64,000 bases of DNA from JAXDMK01 sp963790325. Its GTDB lineage: Bacteria > Actinomycetota > Acidimicrobiia > Acidimicrobiales > AC-14. Shown in pieces: positions 45,743 through 55,962 of the stretch. The stretch's first letter is position 1. Each line of letters begins with the position of its first letter. The notes beneath the pieces were generated by a model. That model had not been told where the DNA came from. It searched no databases and saw only the letters and a list, made by a program, of their open reading frames with translations. The stretch lies in assembly GCA_963790325.1 (NCBI GenBank), contig CAWBNY010000003.1, positions 1,550,001 to 1,614,000 of the forward strand, given 5' to 3'. The translations under genes and the position numbers were made by a program.

Positions 45743-47113
45743 GTGCCCGGAACAGTAGTCGTCGGCACCCAATGGGGCGACGAGGGCAAGGGCAAGCTCA
45801 CCGACCTCCTGGCCGAGGAGATGCAGATGGTGGTCCGCTACCAGGGCGGCCACAACGCCGGCCACACCATCGTGGTGGCGGGCGAGAAGTTCGCCCTCCA
45901 ACTGGTGCCGAGCGGGGTCCTCCACCCGTGGGTGACCCCCATCATCGGCAACGGGGTGGTGGTGGAGCCGGGCGTGCTCGTCTCCGAGATCGACGGCCTG
46001 GAGGCCCGGGGGGTCGACTGCGGCAAGCTGCGGGTGAGCGGCAACGCCCACCTGGTCATGCCCTACCACTCCGAGCTCGACCGCCTCATCGAGCGCCGCC
46101 TGGGCAAGAACCGGCTGGGCACCACCAAGAGCGGCATCGGTCCCGCCTACGCCGACAAGGCGGCCCGCGTCGGCCTGCGGGTGCAGGACCTCCTCGACCC
46201 CAAGATCTTCCGCCAGAAGCTCGACGTGGTCCTCCAGGAGAAGAACCTGATCCTGGCCAAGGTCTACAACCGCCTGCCGCTGTCGGCCGACGAGATCGCC
46301 GACCGGTACCTGGGCGAGCTCGCCCCCCGGCTGGCGCCCCTCATCGGCGACACCGTCGGCCTGGTCCACGACGCCCTCGACGAGGGCCAGAACGTGCTCT
46401 TCGAGGGTGCTCAGGCCACGTTCCTCGACCTCGACCACGGCACCTATCCGTTCGTCACGTCCTCCAACCCGGTGGCCGGGGGCGCCTTGGTGGGCGCCGG
46501 CGTCGGTCCCCGCCACATCCAGCGGGTCATGGGCGTGGCCAAGGCCTACGTCACGCGGGTCGGGTCGGGGCCGTTCCCCACCGAGCTGATCGACGAGACG
46601 GGCACCACCCTCGTCGACCGGGGCGACGAGTACGGCACCGTCACCGGCCGGCGGCGCCGTCCGGGCTGGTTCGACGCGGTGATGGTGCGCCACGCCGTCC
46701 GCCTCAACGGGCTCACCGAGCTGGCCATCACCAAGCTCGACGTCCTCGATGCCTTCGACGCCCTCAAGGTGTGCGTGGCCTATGACGCCGAGGGCGACCG
46801 CCACTACCACCTGCCCTACCACCAGTCCGTGCTCCACAAGTCGGTGCCCGTCTACGAGGATCTGCCCGGCTGGAACACCGACATCACCGCCGTGACCGAG
46901 CTCGACGACCTGCCCGCCGCCGCCCGCGACTACATCGCCTTCCTGGCCGAGCAGGTCGGGGTCCCGGTGACGCTGGTCGGCGTGGGGCCGGGGCGCGACC
47001 AGTTCGTCCGCTTCTCCGCCACCCCCACCGACGGGGTCGCGACCGACGACACGACTGGGACGACGACGACGACGACGATTGGGACGGGATCGCCGGTCCC
47101 GGCGTTCTCGTGA
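45743..47113 (+). CDS. purA: Adenylosuccinate synthetase
   Basis: A 456-residue PurA catalysing GTP-dependent condensation of IMP and Asp to adenylosuccinate. The P-loop-like GTQWGDEGKGKLTDLL and the IMP loop YQGGHNAGHTIVV are at the N-terminus, and FEGAQATFLDLDHGTYPFVT and GRRRRPGWFDAVMVRHA follow. The last 25 residues form a Thr-rich tail encoded by an ACG triplet run, beyond the normal C-terminus. GTG 45743; a TATGCT -10 candidate is at 45700-45705. It is the first gene of the purine cluster and divergent from the sigma/anti-sigma fusion gene. Confidence 0.98.
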   Translation: MPGTVVVGTQWGDEGKGKLTDLLAEEMQMVVRYQGGHNAGHTIVVAGEKFALQLVPSGVLHPWVTPIIGNGVVVEPGVLVSEIDGLEARGVDCGKLRVSGNAHLVMPYHSELDRLIERRLGKNRLGTTKSGIGPAYADKAARVGLRVQDLLDPKIFRQKLDVVLQEKNLILAKVYNRLPLSADEIADRYLGELAPRLAPLIGDTVGLVHDALDEGQNVLFEGAQATFLDLDHGTYPFVTSSNPVAGGALVGAGVGPRHIQRVMGVAKAYVTRVGSGPFPTELIDETGTTLVDRGDEYGTVTGRRRRPGWFDAVMVRHAVRLNGLTELAITKLDVLDAFDALKVCVAYDAEGDRHYHLPYHQSVLHKSVPVYEDLPGWNTDITAVTELDDLPAAARDYIAFLAEQVGVPVTLVGVGPGRDQFVRFSATPTDGVATDDTTGTTTTTTIGTGSPVPAFS

Positions 47114-47131
47114 TCTGAGCTGGCACCGCCG

Positions 47132-48412
47132 GTGAGGGTCTGCGTGGTCGGGGGGGGTGGGCGGGAACACGCCCTGGCGTCCGTCCTCGGGCGGACGGCG
47201 TCGGTGGTGGTCACCCCCGGCAACCCGGGCATCCCCGGCTCGGTGACGACGCCGCCGGAGGAGATCGACGCCGACCTGTTCGTGATCGGGCCCGAGGGGC
47301 CGCTGGTCGACGGGCTGGCCGACCGGCTGCGGGCCGGGGGTCGGTCGGTGTTCGGGCCGGGGGCCGACGGGGCCCGGCTGGAAGGTTCGAAGGCGTGGAT
47401 GAAGTCGGTCCTGGCCTCGGCCGGCGTGCCGACGGCGGGGTACGGCGTGTTCACGGACGTGGCCGCGGCGGCCGATTTTCTGGGGACGCTGGCCCCGCCC
47501 TACGTGGTCAAGACCGACGGGCTGGCCGCGGGCAAGGGGGTGCTGGTCACCGATTCGCTCGCCGACGCCATCGCCGACGTGGCGGCCAAGCTGTCGGGGT
47601 CGGCCTTCGGCGACGCCGGCCGCCGGGTGGTGATCGAGGAGGGGCTGGTCGGGCCCGAGGTGTCGTTGCTGTGCCTGTGCGACGGGGTGCGGGCGGTGCC
47701 GCTGGCCCCGGCCCAGGACCACAAGCGGCTGCTCGACGGCGACGCCGGCCCCAACACCGGCGGCATGGGCGCCTTCTCGCCGGTGCCCTCGGTCGGCAAG
47801 GACCTGGTCGAGGAGGTGGTCGAGCGGGCGGTGGAGCCGACGCTGGCCGGGTTGCGGCGGCTCGGGATCGACTACCGGGGCGTGCTCTACGCAGGGCTGA
47901 TCCTCACCGCCGACGGTCCCAAGGTGCTCGAGTACAACGTCCGCTTCGGCGACCCCGAGGCCCAGGTCGTGCTGCCCCGGCTCGACTGCGACCTGGCCGT
48001 CCTGCTGGCCCAGGCCGCGGCCGGCCGGCTGGTGGCGGAGCCGTCGTTCGTCGACGACGCCGCCGTCACTGTCGTCCTGGCCGCCGAGGGCTACCCCGGC
48101 CCACCCCGGGTGGGCGACGTCATCCACGGACTGGGGGCGGCCGCCGCCCGCCCCGGCGTCGAGGTCTTCTGCGCCGGCGTCGGCCCGGGCATGGTCACCG
48201 CCGGCGGCCGGGTGTTGGCCATCACCGGCATCGGCCCCACCGTCGCCGACGCCCGCCACCGGGCCTACGCCGCCGCGGCCGAGATCTCGTGGCCCGGCAT
48301 GCAGTTCCGCACCGACATCGCCGCCCCCCTCTCCGGCGACCAAACCGCGCAATTCCACCTTGGAGGGGGCAACCGCGCGGATCATTCGCTCGAGGGGAGT
48401 CCCACCACATGA
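47132..48412 (+). CDS. purD: Phosphoribosylamine-glycine ligase (GARS)
   Basis: A 426-residue PurD, the ATP-dependent second step of IMP synthesis. Characteristic features are VCVVGGGGREHALASVL, SKAWMKSVLASAGVPT, VKTDGLAAGKGVLV, NTGGMGAFSP and LEYNVRFGDPEAQVVLP. The family normally ends shortly after FRTDIAAPL. Here 25 more residues (SGDQTAQFHLGGGNRADH and on) are read from a 37-bp dispersed repeat before a stop that overlaps the purE ATG. GTG 47132 is 18 nt after purA. Confidence 0.97.
   Translation: MRVCVVGGGGREHALASVLGRTASVVVTPGNPGIPGSVTTPPEEIDADLFVIGPEGPLVDGLADRLRAGGRSVFGPGADGARLEGSKAWMKSVLASAGVPTAGYGVFTDVAAAADFLGTLAPPYVVKTDGLAAGKGVLVTDSLADAIADVAAKLSGSAFGDAGRRVVIEEGLVGPEVSLLCLCDGVRAVPLAPAQDHKRLLDGDAGPNTGGMGAFSPVPSVGKDLVEEVVERAVEPTLAGLRRLGIDYRGVLYAGLILTADGPKVLEYNVRFGDPEAQVVLPRLDCDLAVLLAQAAAGRLVAEPSFVDDAAVTVVLAAEGYPGPPRVGDVIHGLGAAAARPGVEVFCAGVGPGMVTAGGRVLAITGIGPTVADARHRAYAAAAEISWPGMQFRTDIAAPLSGDQTAQFHLGGGNRADHSLEGSPTT
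48345..48381. repeat. 37-bp dispersed repeat, copy 2 (inside the 3' end of purD)
   Basis: It begins CCGCGCAATTCCACC and ends AGGGGGCAACCGCGCGGA. It is gap-free alignable to 31673-31709 (31/37 identical). The element is translated as part of the PurD extension. Confidence 0.85.
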
Positions 48413-48858
48413 AGGTCGCCATCCTGATGGGGTCGGAATCGGACAAGGCCAAGATGGCACCGGCCGGGGCCACCCTGGCCGAGTTCGGCATCGAGGTCGA
48501 CGAGCGGGTGCTGTCCGCCCACCGCACGCCCGACCAGGTCGCCGCTCTCGCCCGCGGGGCCCGGGCCGACGGCTACGCCGCCTTCATCTGCGGGGCCGGC
48601 ATGGCCGCCCACCTGGCCGGGGCGGTGGCGGCCAACACCACCCTGCCGGTGGTCGGCGTCCCCCTCAGCGGGGGCGCCCTCAACGGCGTCGACGCCCTCT
48701 ACGCCACCGTCCAGATGCCCCGGGGCGTCCCCGTGGCCACGGTGGCCATCGACGGCGCCCTGAACGCCGCCCTCCTCGTCGTCCAGATGCTCGCCATCGG
48801 CGACGCCGATCTCGCCCGCCGGCTCGACGAGCGCCGGCGACCGAGCCCGCCGGCGTGA
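48409..48858 (+). CDS. purE: N5-carboxyaminoimidazole ribonucleotide mutase
   Basis: A 149-residue class I-like PurE converting N5-CAIR to CAIR. The active-site segments are ILMGSESDKAKMAPAGATL, with Ser-Asp of the SD motif, VLSAHRTPDQVAAL with the catalytic His, and FICGAGMAAHLAGAVAANT. PurK, which makes N5-CAIR, is not in the window. ATG overlaps the purD stop (ATGA), and its TGA overlaps the purB GTG. Confidence 0.97.
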   Translation: MKVAILMGSESDKAKMAPAGATLAEFGIEVDERVLSAHRTPDQVAALARGARADGYAAFICGAGMAAHLAGAVAANTTLPVVGVPLSGGALNGVDALYATVQMPRGVPVATVAIDGALNAALLVVQMLAIGDADLARRLDERRRPSPPA

Positions 48859-50162
48859 TCCCCCGCTACTCCCTGCCCGAGATGGCGGCCCTCTTCACCG
48901 ACGAGGCCCGCCTCGGCCTCTGGCTCGACGTCGAGATCCTCGCCACCGAGGCGTGGGCCACCGTCGGTGTGGTCCCCGAGGACGACGCCAAGGCGGTCCG
49001 CGAGCGGGCGCCCCACGTCGACGGCGCCTTCGTCGGGGCGGTCGACGAGCGGGAGCAGGTCACCGACCACGACGTGGCCGCCTTCGTCGACGTCGTCCAG
49101 GCCGCCATCGGCCCCCCGTCCGGCAACTGGGTCCACTACGGCCTCACGTCGAGCGACGTGGTCGACACCGCCCTCTGCGCCACCCTCACCCGGGCCGCCG
49201 ACCTCCTCGTCCAGGCGAGCACCAGGCTCGTCACCGTCCTGGTCACGAGGGCCCACGAGTTCCGCCACACGCCCATGGCCGGCCGCACCCACGGCATGCA
49301 CGCCGAACCGACCACGTTCGGCGTCAAGCTCGCCCTGTGGGCCCTCCAGGCCGACCGCGACCGCCGGCGGCTCCGCCGCGCACGGGACGCCATCGCCGTC
49401 GGCAAGCTCTCGGGGGCGGTCGGCACCTACTCCAACATCGACCCCCGGGTCGAGGGCCACGTGTGCGCCGCCCTCGGCCTCACTCCGGTCCCGTCCACCC
49501 AGGTGGTGGCCCGCGACCGCCACGCCGAGTACCTGTGGGCCTGCGCCTCGGTGGGCGCCACCGTCGAGATGATGGCCACCGAGGTCCGCCACCTCCAGCG
49601 CACCGAGGTGGGTGAGGCGGCCGAGCCGTTCCGGGCCGGGCAGAAGGGCAGCTCGGCCATGCCCCACAAGCGCAACCCGATCACCGCCGAGCGCCTGGCC
49701 GGCCTGGCCCGGGTGCTGCGGGGCAACCTGCAGGCGGGCCTGGAGAACGTCGCCCTGTGGCACGAGCGCGACATCTCCCATTCCAGCGTGGAGCGGGTGA
49801 TCCTCCCCGACTCGTCCCTCCTCGCCTACTACCTGCTCGTCCGCATGGCGAGGGTCGTCGAGGGCCTCACCGTCGACGCCGAGCGCATGCGGGAGAACCT
49901 CGACCGCTCCTACGGACTGGTCTTCAGCCAGCCCGTCCTCCTCGCCCTCGTCGGCGCCGGGCTCACCCGCGACGACGCCTACCGCATCGTCCAGGACACC
50001 GCCCGCACCGCCCACACCACCCGGACCCACTTCCGCGCCGTCCTCGAGGCCGACCCCCGGGTCACGCTCACCTCCGAGCACCTCGACGACGCTTTCAGCC
50101 TCGACCGGGCCCTGGCCAACACCGGGCCCGTCTTCGACGCCCTCGAGGAGCTCGCCCCGTGA
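48855..50162 (+). CDS. purB: Adenylosuccinate lyase
   Basis: A 435-residue PurB cleaving SAICAR and adenylosuccinate. The fumarase/aspartase superfamily signature GSSAMPHKRNPITAERLAGL is present, with the catalytic loop Ser. NWVHYGLTSSDVVDTALC and the catalytic His region MAGRTHGMHAEPTTFGVKLA are also clear. GTG 48855 overlaps the purE stop, and its own stop overlaps the purC start. Confidence 0.98.
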   Translation: MIPRYSLPEMAALFTDEARLGLWLDVEILATEAWATVGVVPEDDAKAVRERAPHVDGAFVGAVDEREQVTDHDVAAFVDVVQAAIGPPSGNWVHYGLTSSDVVDTALCATLTRAADLLVQASTRLVTVLVTRAHEFRHTPMAGRTHGMHAEPTTFGVKLALWALQADRDRRRLRRARDAIAVGKLSGAVGTYSNIDPRVEGHVCAALGLTPVPSTQVVARDRHAEYLWACASVGATVEMMATEVRHLQRTEVGEAAEPFRAGQKGSSAMPHKRNPITAERLAGLARVLRGNLQAGLENVALWHERDISHSSVERVILPDSSLLAYYLLVRMARVVEGLTVDAERMRENLDRSYGLVFSQPVLLALVGAGLTRDDAYRIVQDTARTAHTTRTHFRAVLEADPRVTLTSEHLDDAFSLDRALANTGPVFDALEELAP

Positions 50163-51010
50163 AGCTCATCCACACCGGCAAGGTCCGCGACGTCTACGAC
50201 GCGGGCGACAACCACCTGCTGATGGTCACGTCCGACCGCATCTCCGCCTTCGACGTCGTCCTCGACGAGCCCATCCCCGACAAGGGACGGGTCCTGACCG
50301 CCCTCACCGCCTTCTGGCTCGACCGGCTGGCCGACATCGCCCCCAGTCACCTCGTCCGCATCGTCGACGACGGGCCGGACGCAGGCCGGGCCATGCTCGT
50401 CCGCCGGGCCGACATGCTCCCCATCGAGTGCATCGTCCGGGGCTACCTGTCGGGTTCGGCCTGGAAGGAGTACCAGCGCACGGGCACCGTCCACGGCCAG
50501 CCCATGCCCGCCGGCATGCAGCAGAGCGACCCGCTCCCCGAGCCCGTCTTCACCCCCTCCACCAAGGCCGAGCAGGGCCTGCACGACGAGAACATCACCG
50601 TCGCCCAGGCCGTCGCCATCGTGGGCCAGGCCACCGCCGACGAGGCCGCCGCCATCAGCCTGGCCGCCTACCGGCGGGCGGCCGACCACGCCGCCGCCCA
50701 GGGACTGATCATCGCCGACACCAAGTTCGAGCTGGGCTGGATCGACGGTCGCCTGGCCATCTGCGACGAGGTCCTCACCCCCGACTCGTCCCGCTTCTGG
50801 GAGGCCGACGACTGGCGCCCCGGCACCATCCCCCCCAGCTTCGACAAGCAGCCCGTCCGGGACTGGCTGGAGGCCACCGGATGGGACAAGACCCCGCCGC
50901 CGCCCAACCTGCCCCCCGGGATCGTCGACACCACCTCCGCCCGCTACGTCGCCGCCTACGAGCGTCTCTCGGCCATGTCGCTGTCGGACTGGCCGGGCGG
51001 GCAACGGTGA
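50159..51010 (+). CDS. purC: SAICAR synthetase
   Basis: A 283-residue PurC joining CAIR and Asp. The family N-terminus KLIHTGKVRDVYDAGDNHLL, the VTSDRISAFDVVLDEPIPDK block, PIECIVRGYLSGSAWKEY and IIADTKFELGW are all present. Length places it with the longer yeast-like form and not the 237-residue E. coli form. GTG 50159 overlaps purB. Confidence 0.98.
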   Translation: MKLIHTGKVRDVYDAGDNHLLMVTSDRISAFDVVLDEPIPDKGRVLTALTAFWLDRLADIAPSHLVRIVDDGPDAGRAMLVRRADMLPIECIVRGYLSGSAWKEYQRTGTVHGQPMPAGMQQSDPLPEPVFTPSTKAEQGLHDENITVAQAVAIVGQATADEAAAISLAAYRRAADHAAAQGLIIADTKFELGWIDGRLAICDEVLTPDSSRFWEADDWRPGTIPPSFDKQPVRDWLEATGWDKTPPPPNLPPGIVDTTSARYVAAYERLSAMSLSDWPGGQR

Positions 51011-51014
51011 CCCG

Positions 51015-51284
51015 GTGACCGCCTTCTCCGTGCTCGTCGAGGTCAGCCTTCGGCCCGACGTGGCCGATCCCCAGGGCGCCACCATCGAGCGGGCCCTGCC
51101 CGCCCTCGGCTTCGGCGAGGTGGCGGGGGTCCGGGTGGGCAAGGCCATCCGCCTCACGGTGGAGGCCGACGACGAGGCCACCGCCCGATCCCGGGTGGAG
51201 GATCTGTGCCGGCGGTTCCTCACCAATCCCGTCATCGAGGACGTCGCCGTCACCATCGGCGGGAATGCCGAGGCCGGGACATGA
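51015..51284 (+). CDS. purS: FGAM synthase subunit PurS
   Basis: An 89-residue PurS, the small dimerising subunit that joins PurQ and small PurL in the three-part FGAM synthase. FSVLVEVSLRPDVADPQGAT, LGFGEVAGVRVGKAIRLTVE and LTNPVIEDVAVTIG match the family. GTG start, 4 nt after the purC stop; its stop overlaps the purQ ATG. Confidence 0.95.
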   Translation: MTAFSVLVEVSLRPDVADPQGATIERALPALGFGEVAGVRVGKAIRLTVEADDEATARSRVEDLCRRFLTNPVIEDVAVTIGGNAEAGT

Positions 51285-51976
51285 AGGTCGGCGTGGTCGT
51301 GTTCCCCGGCTCCAACTGCGAGCACGACGTCGTCGAGGCGGTAGCCCTCCTCGGCGGACACGCGGAATTGCTGTGGCACGGCGACCGCCACCTCGGCGAC
51401 GTGGATGCAGTCGTCCTGCCCGGCGGTTTCGCCCATGGCGACTATCTGCGACCAGGGGCGATCGCCCGGTTCAGCCCGGTGATGGACGCAGTCGTCGAAT
51501 TCGCCAACGCCGGAGGCCCGGTGGTCGGCATCTGCAACGGCTTCCAAGTGCTCACCGAGGCCGGGCTTCTTCCCGGCGCCCTGCAGAAGAACCGCGGCCT
51601 CAAGTTCCTGTGCACCACCGTGGACGTGCGGGTGGAGAACACCGAATCAACCCTTACCGCCCGCACGTCAGCCGGCGCCGTCCTGCGCCTGCCGATCAAC
51701 CACTTTGAAGGCAATTACACGTGTCCGGCCGACGTGTTGGCCGAATTGCGCGCCGATGAACGGGTCGTCCTGCGCTATCTCGACAATCCCAACGGGTCGG
51801 TCGACGACATCGCCGGCATCTGTTCGGAGGGCCGCAACGTCTGCGGGTTGATGCCGCACCCGGAACGGGCGTGCGACAGCCTGCTCGGGTCCGCAGACGG
51901 GCGACCGCTGGTCGAGAGCCTGCTGGCGGCAGCCAGCGGCCTCGCCGGCGCTGCGTCTACTCGGCGGCCCGCCTGA
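51281..51976 (+). CDS. purQ: FGAM synthase glutaminase subunit PurQ
   Basis: A 231-residue class I glutamine amidotransferase supplying ammonia to PurL. The nucleophile Cys is in VVGICNGFQVLTEAGLL, and the His/Glu of the triad in GLMPHPERACDSLLG. VVVFPGSNCEHDVVEAVALL is the normal N-terminus. Codon choice is somewhat less GC-rich from about 51360 (GAA, AAT, TTG and TTT appear). Its 3' end overlaps by 20 bp an opposite-strand gene that interrupts the cluster before purL. Confidence 0.97.
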   Translation: MKVGVVVFPGSNCEHDVVEAVALLGGHAELLWHGDRHLGDVDAVVLPGGFAHGDYLRPGAIARFSPVMDAVVEFANAGGPVVGICNGFQVLTEAGLLPGALQKNRGLKFLCTTVDVRVENTESTLTARTSAGAVLRLPINHFEGNYTCPADVLAELRADERVVLRYLDNPNGSVDDIAGICSEGRNVCGLMPHPERACDSLLGSADGRPLVESLLAAASGLAGAASTRRPA

Positions 51977-52379
51977 TGCCGGCCCGCCGCAGCACACCGG
52001 GATCGACCCCGGCCTGCCGCCAGGCGGCATAGGTGATGCCCTTGCGTTCGCCGTACGGCTTGGCCGAGGCCACGAACTCCTCTTCCAAGGCGCCGAGGTC
52101 GACGGCATTGTCGGTGGAGGTCAGCTCGGCCTGCAGGTTCATTCGCTCCTGCGAGAGGTGGAGCCGGGTGAGGGCATCGGAGTCGTTCAACTTCTCGTCG
52201 ATGGCTGCGAGCCGCCGCTGCACCGACTCCGGCGTGCGCTTACGCCCACGCTTCGGCCGATGCGCCTCGAGCGCTTCGAGATAGCGCCGCACTGCTCTAC
52301 CTTGCTCACGTCCCTCTGCCAACGCCGCCTTGTGGCTATCGGACATCGGAGCCCTGGATCGTTTCGCTTCGGTGGCCAT
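51957..52379 (-). CDS. Actinobacterial hypothetical protein, opposite strand within the purine cluster
   Basis: A 140-residue, highly charged, mostly helical protein: SDSHKAALAEGREQGRAVRR, YLEALEAHRPKRGRKRTPES, LAAIDEKLNDSDALTRLHLS, then LEEEFVASAKPYGERKGITY and AAWRQAGVDPGVLRRAGI. The Lys/Arg-rich middle suggests nucleic-acid contact, and the C-terminal helical part resembles a small DNA-binding module. I recall similar proteins in other actinobacteria but know no function. A good promoter (TTGAAA-N17-CACAAT) would start transcription at about the ATG. Its composition is less GC-rich than that of neighbours. Confidence 0.82.
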   Translation of the reverse strand: MATEAKRSRAPMSDSHKAALAEGREQGRAVRRYLEALEAHRPKRGRKRTPESVQRRLAAIDEKLNDSDALTRLHLSQERMNLQAELTSTDNAVDLGALEEEFVASAKPYGERKGITYAAWRQAGVDPGVLRRAGIRRAAE

Positions 52380-52386
52380 TTGTCAC

Positions 52387-52415
52387 ATTGTGGCGCGTTC
52401 GCGGCCGGATTTCAA
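52387..52415 (-). promoter_or_regulatory. Leaderless promoter of the opposite-strand gene
   Basis: On the minus strand TTGAAA (52415-52410), a 17-nt spacer and CACAAT (52392-52387) lie 7 nt before the ATG at 52379. The predicted start site is therefore about the A of ATG, and there is no Shine-Dalgarno sequence. Confidence 0.65.
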
Positions 52416-52467
52416 CTTGAGATTGAGGTCCATTTGGTAGTCCCGGCCACTCGATAGCGTGACGACC

Positions 52468-54705
<2,238 letters not shown>

Positions 54706-54775
54706 GGTGCCCCACGGGGACAGGCGGCCGGGTAGTCCTCCGGGCGACGGTGACCGGGACCCGAGGGGGCTTGCA

Positions 54776-55936
54776 TTGGCCGTTCCGGCAGGAGAGATGG
54801 AGAGCGACAGCTCCCTCGTCCGCGCCGTCCAGATGGGCGACCTCGAGGCCTACAGCGAGTTGTTCCGCCGTCATCACCCCGACGTGCAGCGGGCGTGCGC
54901 CCGGCGCATGGCCTGCCCCCTGGAGGCGGAGGAGATCGCCCAGAGCGCCTTCGTCCGCGCCCTCGAGCGCATAGAGCAGTGCAAGGGTGAGCGCCAGTTC
55001 GGCGGATGGGTGCAGATCATCGCCCGCCACATGTGCGTCGACGCCCTGCGGGCCCGGTCCCGGGTGGTGCCCACCGAGCGGCCCCTGTCGGAGAACCACT
55101 CCGACGGGGCCGAGCCCGACGACCCGCTCCTCGACCGGGAGCGCACCATGCAGGTCCGGCGGGCGCTCGACAGCCTCCCGCCCCGGCAGCGCCAGGCGGT
55201 GGAGGCCCGGGCCGAGGGCACCGGGCCCAGCGAGATCGCCGACGACCTGGGCCTGACGGTGGGCGCGGTCGACTCCCTCATCCTGCGAGGCCGGCGGCGG
55301 CTGGCCGTCGCCTACCACCGGGTGGCGGGCGAGGGCGGCACCACCGCCACCGCCACGTCCGCCACCGCCGCGGCGTCGCTCCTGGCCGTCCTCTCCCTGG
55401 GTTCGGCCCGCTTCCTGGGCGGGGTGGCGGCGGCCGCCGAGGCCGGACGCGATCTCCTGGCGCCGGTGGCCAGCACCGTGGCGGGCGCGGTCATGGCCGT
55501 CGCCGTCGCCATCGGCGCCGCCTCGCCAACCGCGCCGTCGGGACCCGCTCCCGTCGCTGCGACCCGGCCTCCGGCCGTCGTCGCTGGCGTCCCCGCAGCC
55601 ACGCCCGGCTCCGAGGGACCGGGCGTGCCGACCAGCCTGCCCGGCGCCGCCGCCTCCGTCCCGGCGACCGGCGCCGCGGCCCCTGTCGCGGTCGTCACCC
55701 CCACGCCGGCGGCGCCGGCGACGGCGACGGTCCCAGCTCTCCCCGTTCCGGCTGCGGTCACCACCAGCTCCGACCTCCCCGGCCCGGCGGCCCTCGGGAC
55801 GGTGGCCGCGCCCGTCGCGGTCCCGGCCGCCGAGGTGGTCGAGACCGCGGCCCCGGTGGTCGACGACGTCGTCGGCGCGGTGGGCGACACCGCCGACAAC
55901 GCCGTCGACGCCGTAACCGGGCTCCTCCCGAAGTAG
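54776..55936 (+). CDS. ECF-like sigma factor with C-terminal hydrophobic segments and Pro/Ala-rich tail
   Basis: A 386-residue protein. Sigma region 2 (about 13-95) reads LVRAVQMGDLEAYSELFRRH, EEIAQSAFVRALERIEQCKG and WVQIIARHMCVDALRARSR. Region 4 (about 125-182) reads LDSLPPRQRQAVEARAEG and IADDLGLTVGAVDSLILRGR. Beyond it, about 195-222 (SLLAVLSLGSARFLGGVAAA) and 229-249 (PVASTVAGAVMAVAVAIGAA) are hydrophobic, and the last 135 residues are Ala/Pro/Val/Thr-rich. GAGGGGG six nt before TTG 54776 supports that start; ATG 54797 is possible. It lies between purL and purF in the same direction, with no anti-sigma gene nearby. Confidence 0.85.
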   Translation: MAVPAGEMESDSSLVRAVQMGDLEAYSELFRRHHPDVQRACARRMACPLEAEEIAQSAFVRALERIEQCKGERQFGGWVQIIARHMCVDALRARSRVVPTERPLSENHSDGAEPDDPLLDRERTMQVRRALDSLPPRQRQAVEARAEGTGPSEIADDLGLTVGAVDSLILRGRRRLAVAYHRVAGEGGTTATATSATAAASLLAVLSLGSARFLGGVAAAAEAGRDLLAPVASTVAGAVMAVAVAIGAASPTAPSGPAPVAATRPPAVVAGVPAATPGSEGPGVPTSLPGAAASVPATGAAAPVAVVTPTPAAPATATVPALPVPAAVTTSSDLPGPAALGTVAAPVAVPAAEVVETAAPVVDDVVGAVGDTADNAVDAVTGLLPK

Positions 55937-55951
55937 GTCCGATCGCCGCGC

Positions 55952-55957
55952 GAAGAT
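55952..55957 (+). promoter_or_regulatory. Possible -10 box of a leaderless promoter (purF)
   Basis: GAAGAT ends 5 nt before the GTG of purF, leaving no room for a leader; no Shine-Dalgarno sequence is present. It may add a second promoter within the purine cluster. Confidence 0.35.
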
Positions 55958-55962
55958 GGGAT

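Noticed and set aside
46980..47113. Thr-rich end of PurA as evidence of a frameshift
   Set aside because: The frame is continuous, the core enzyme is complete before it and the run is an ACG triplet expansion; a short disordered tail is more likely.
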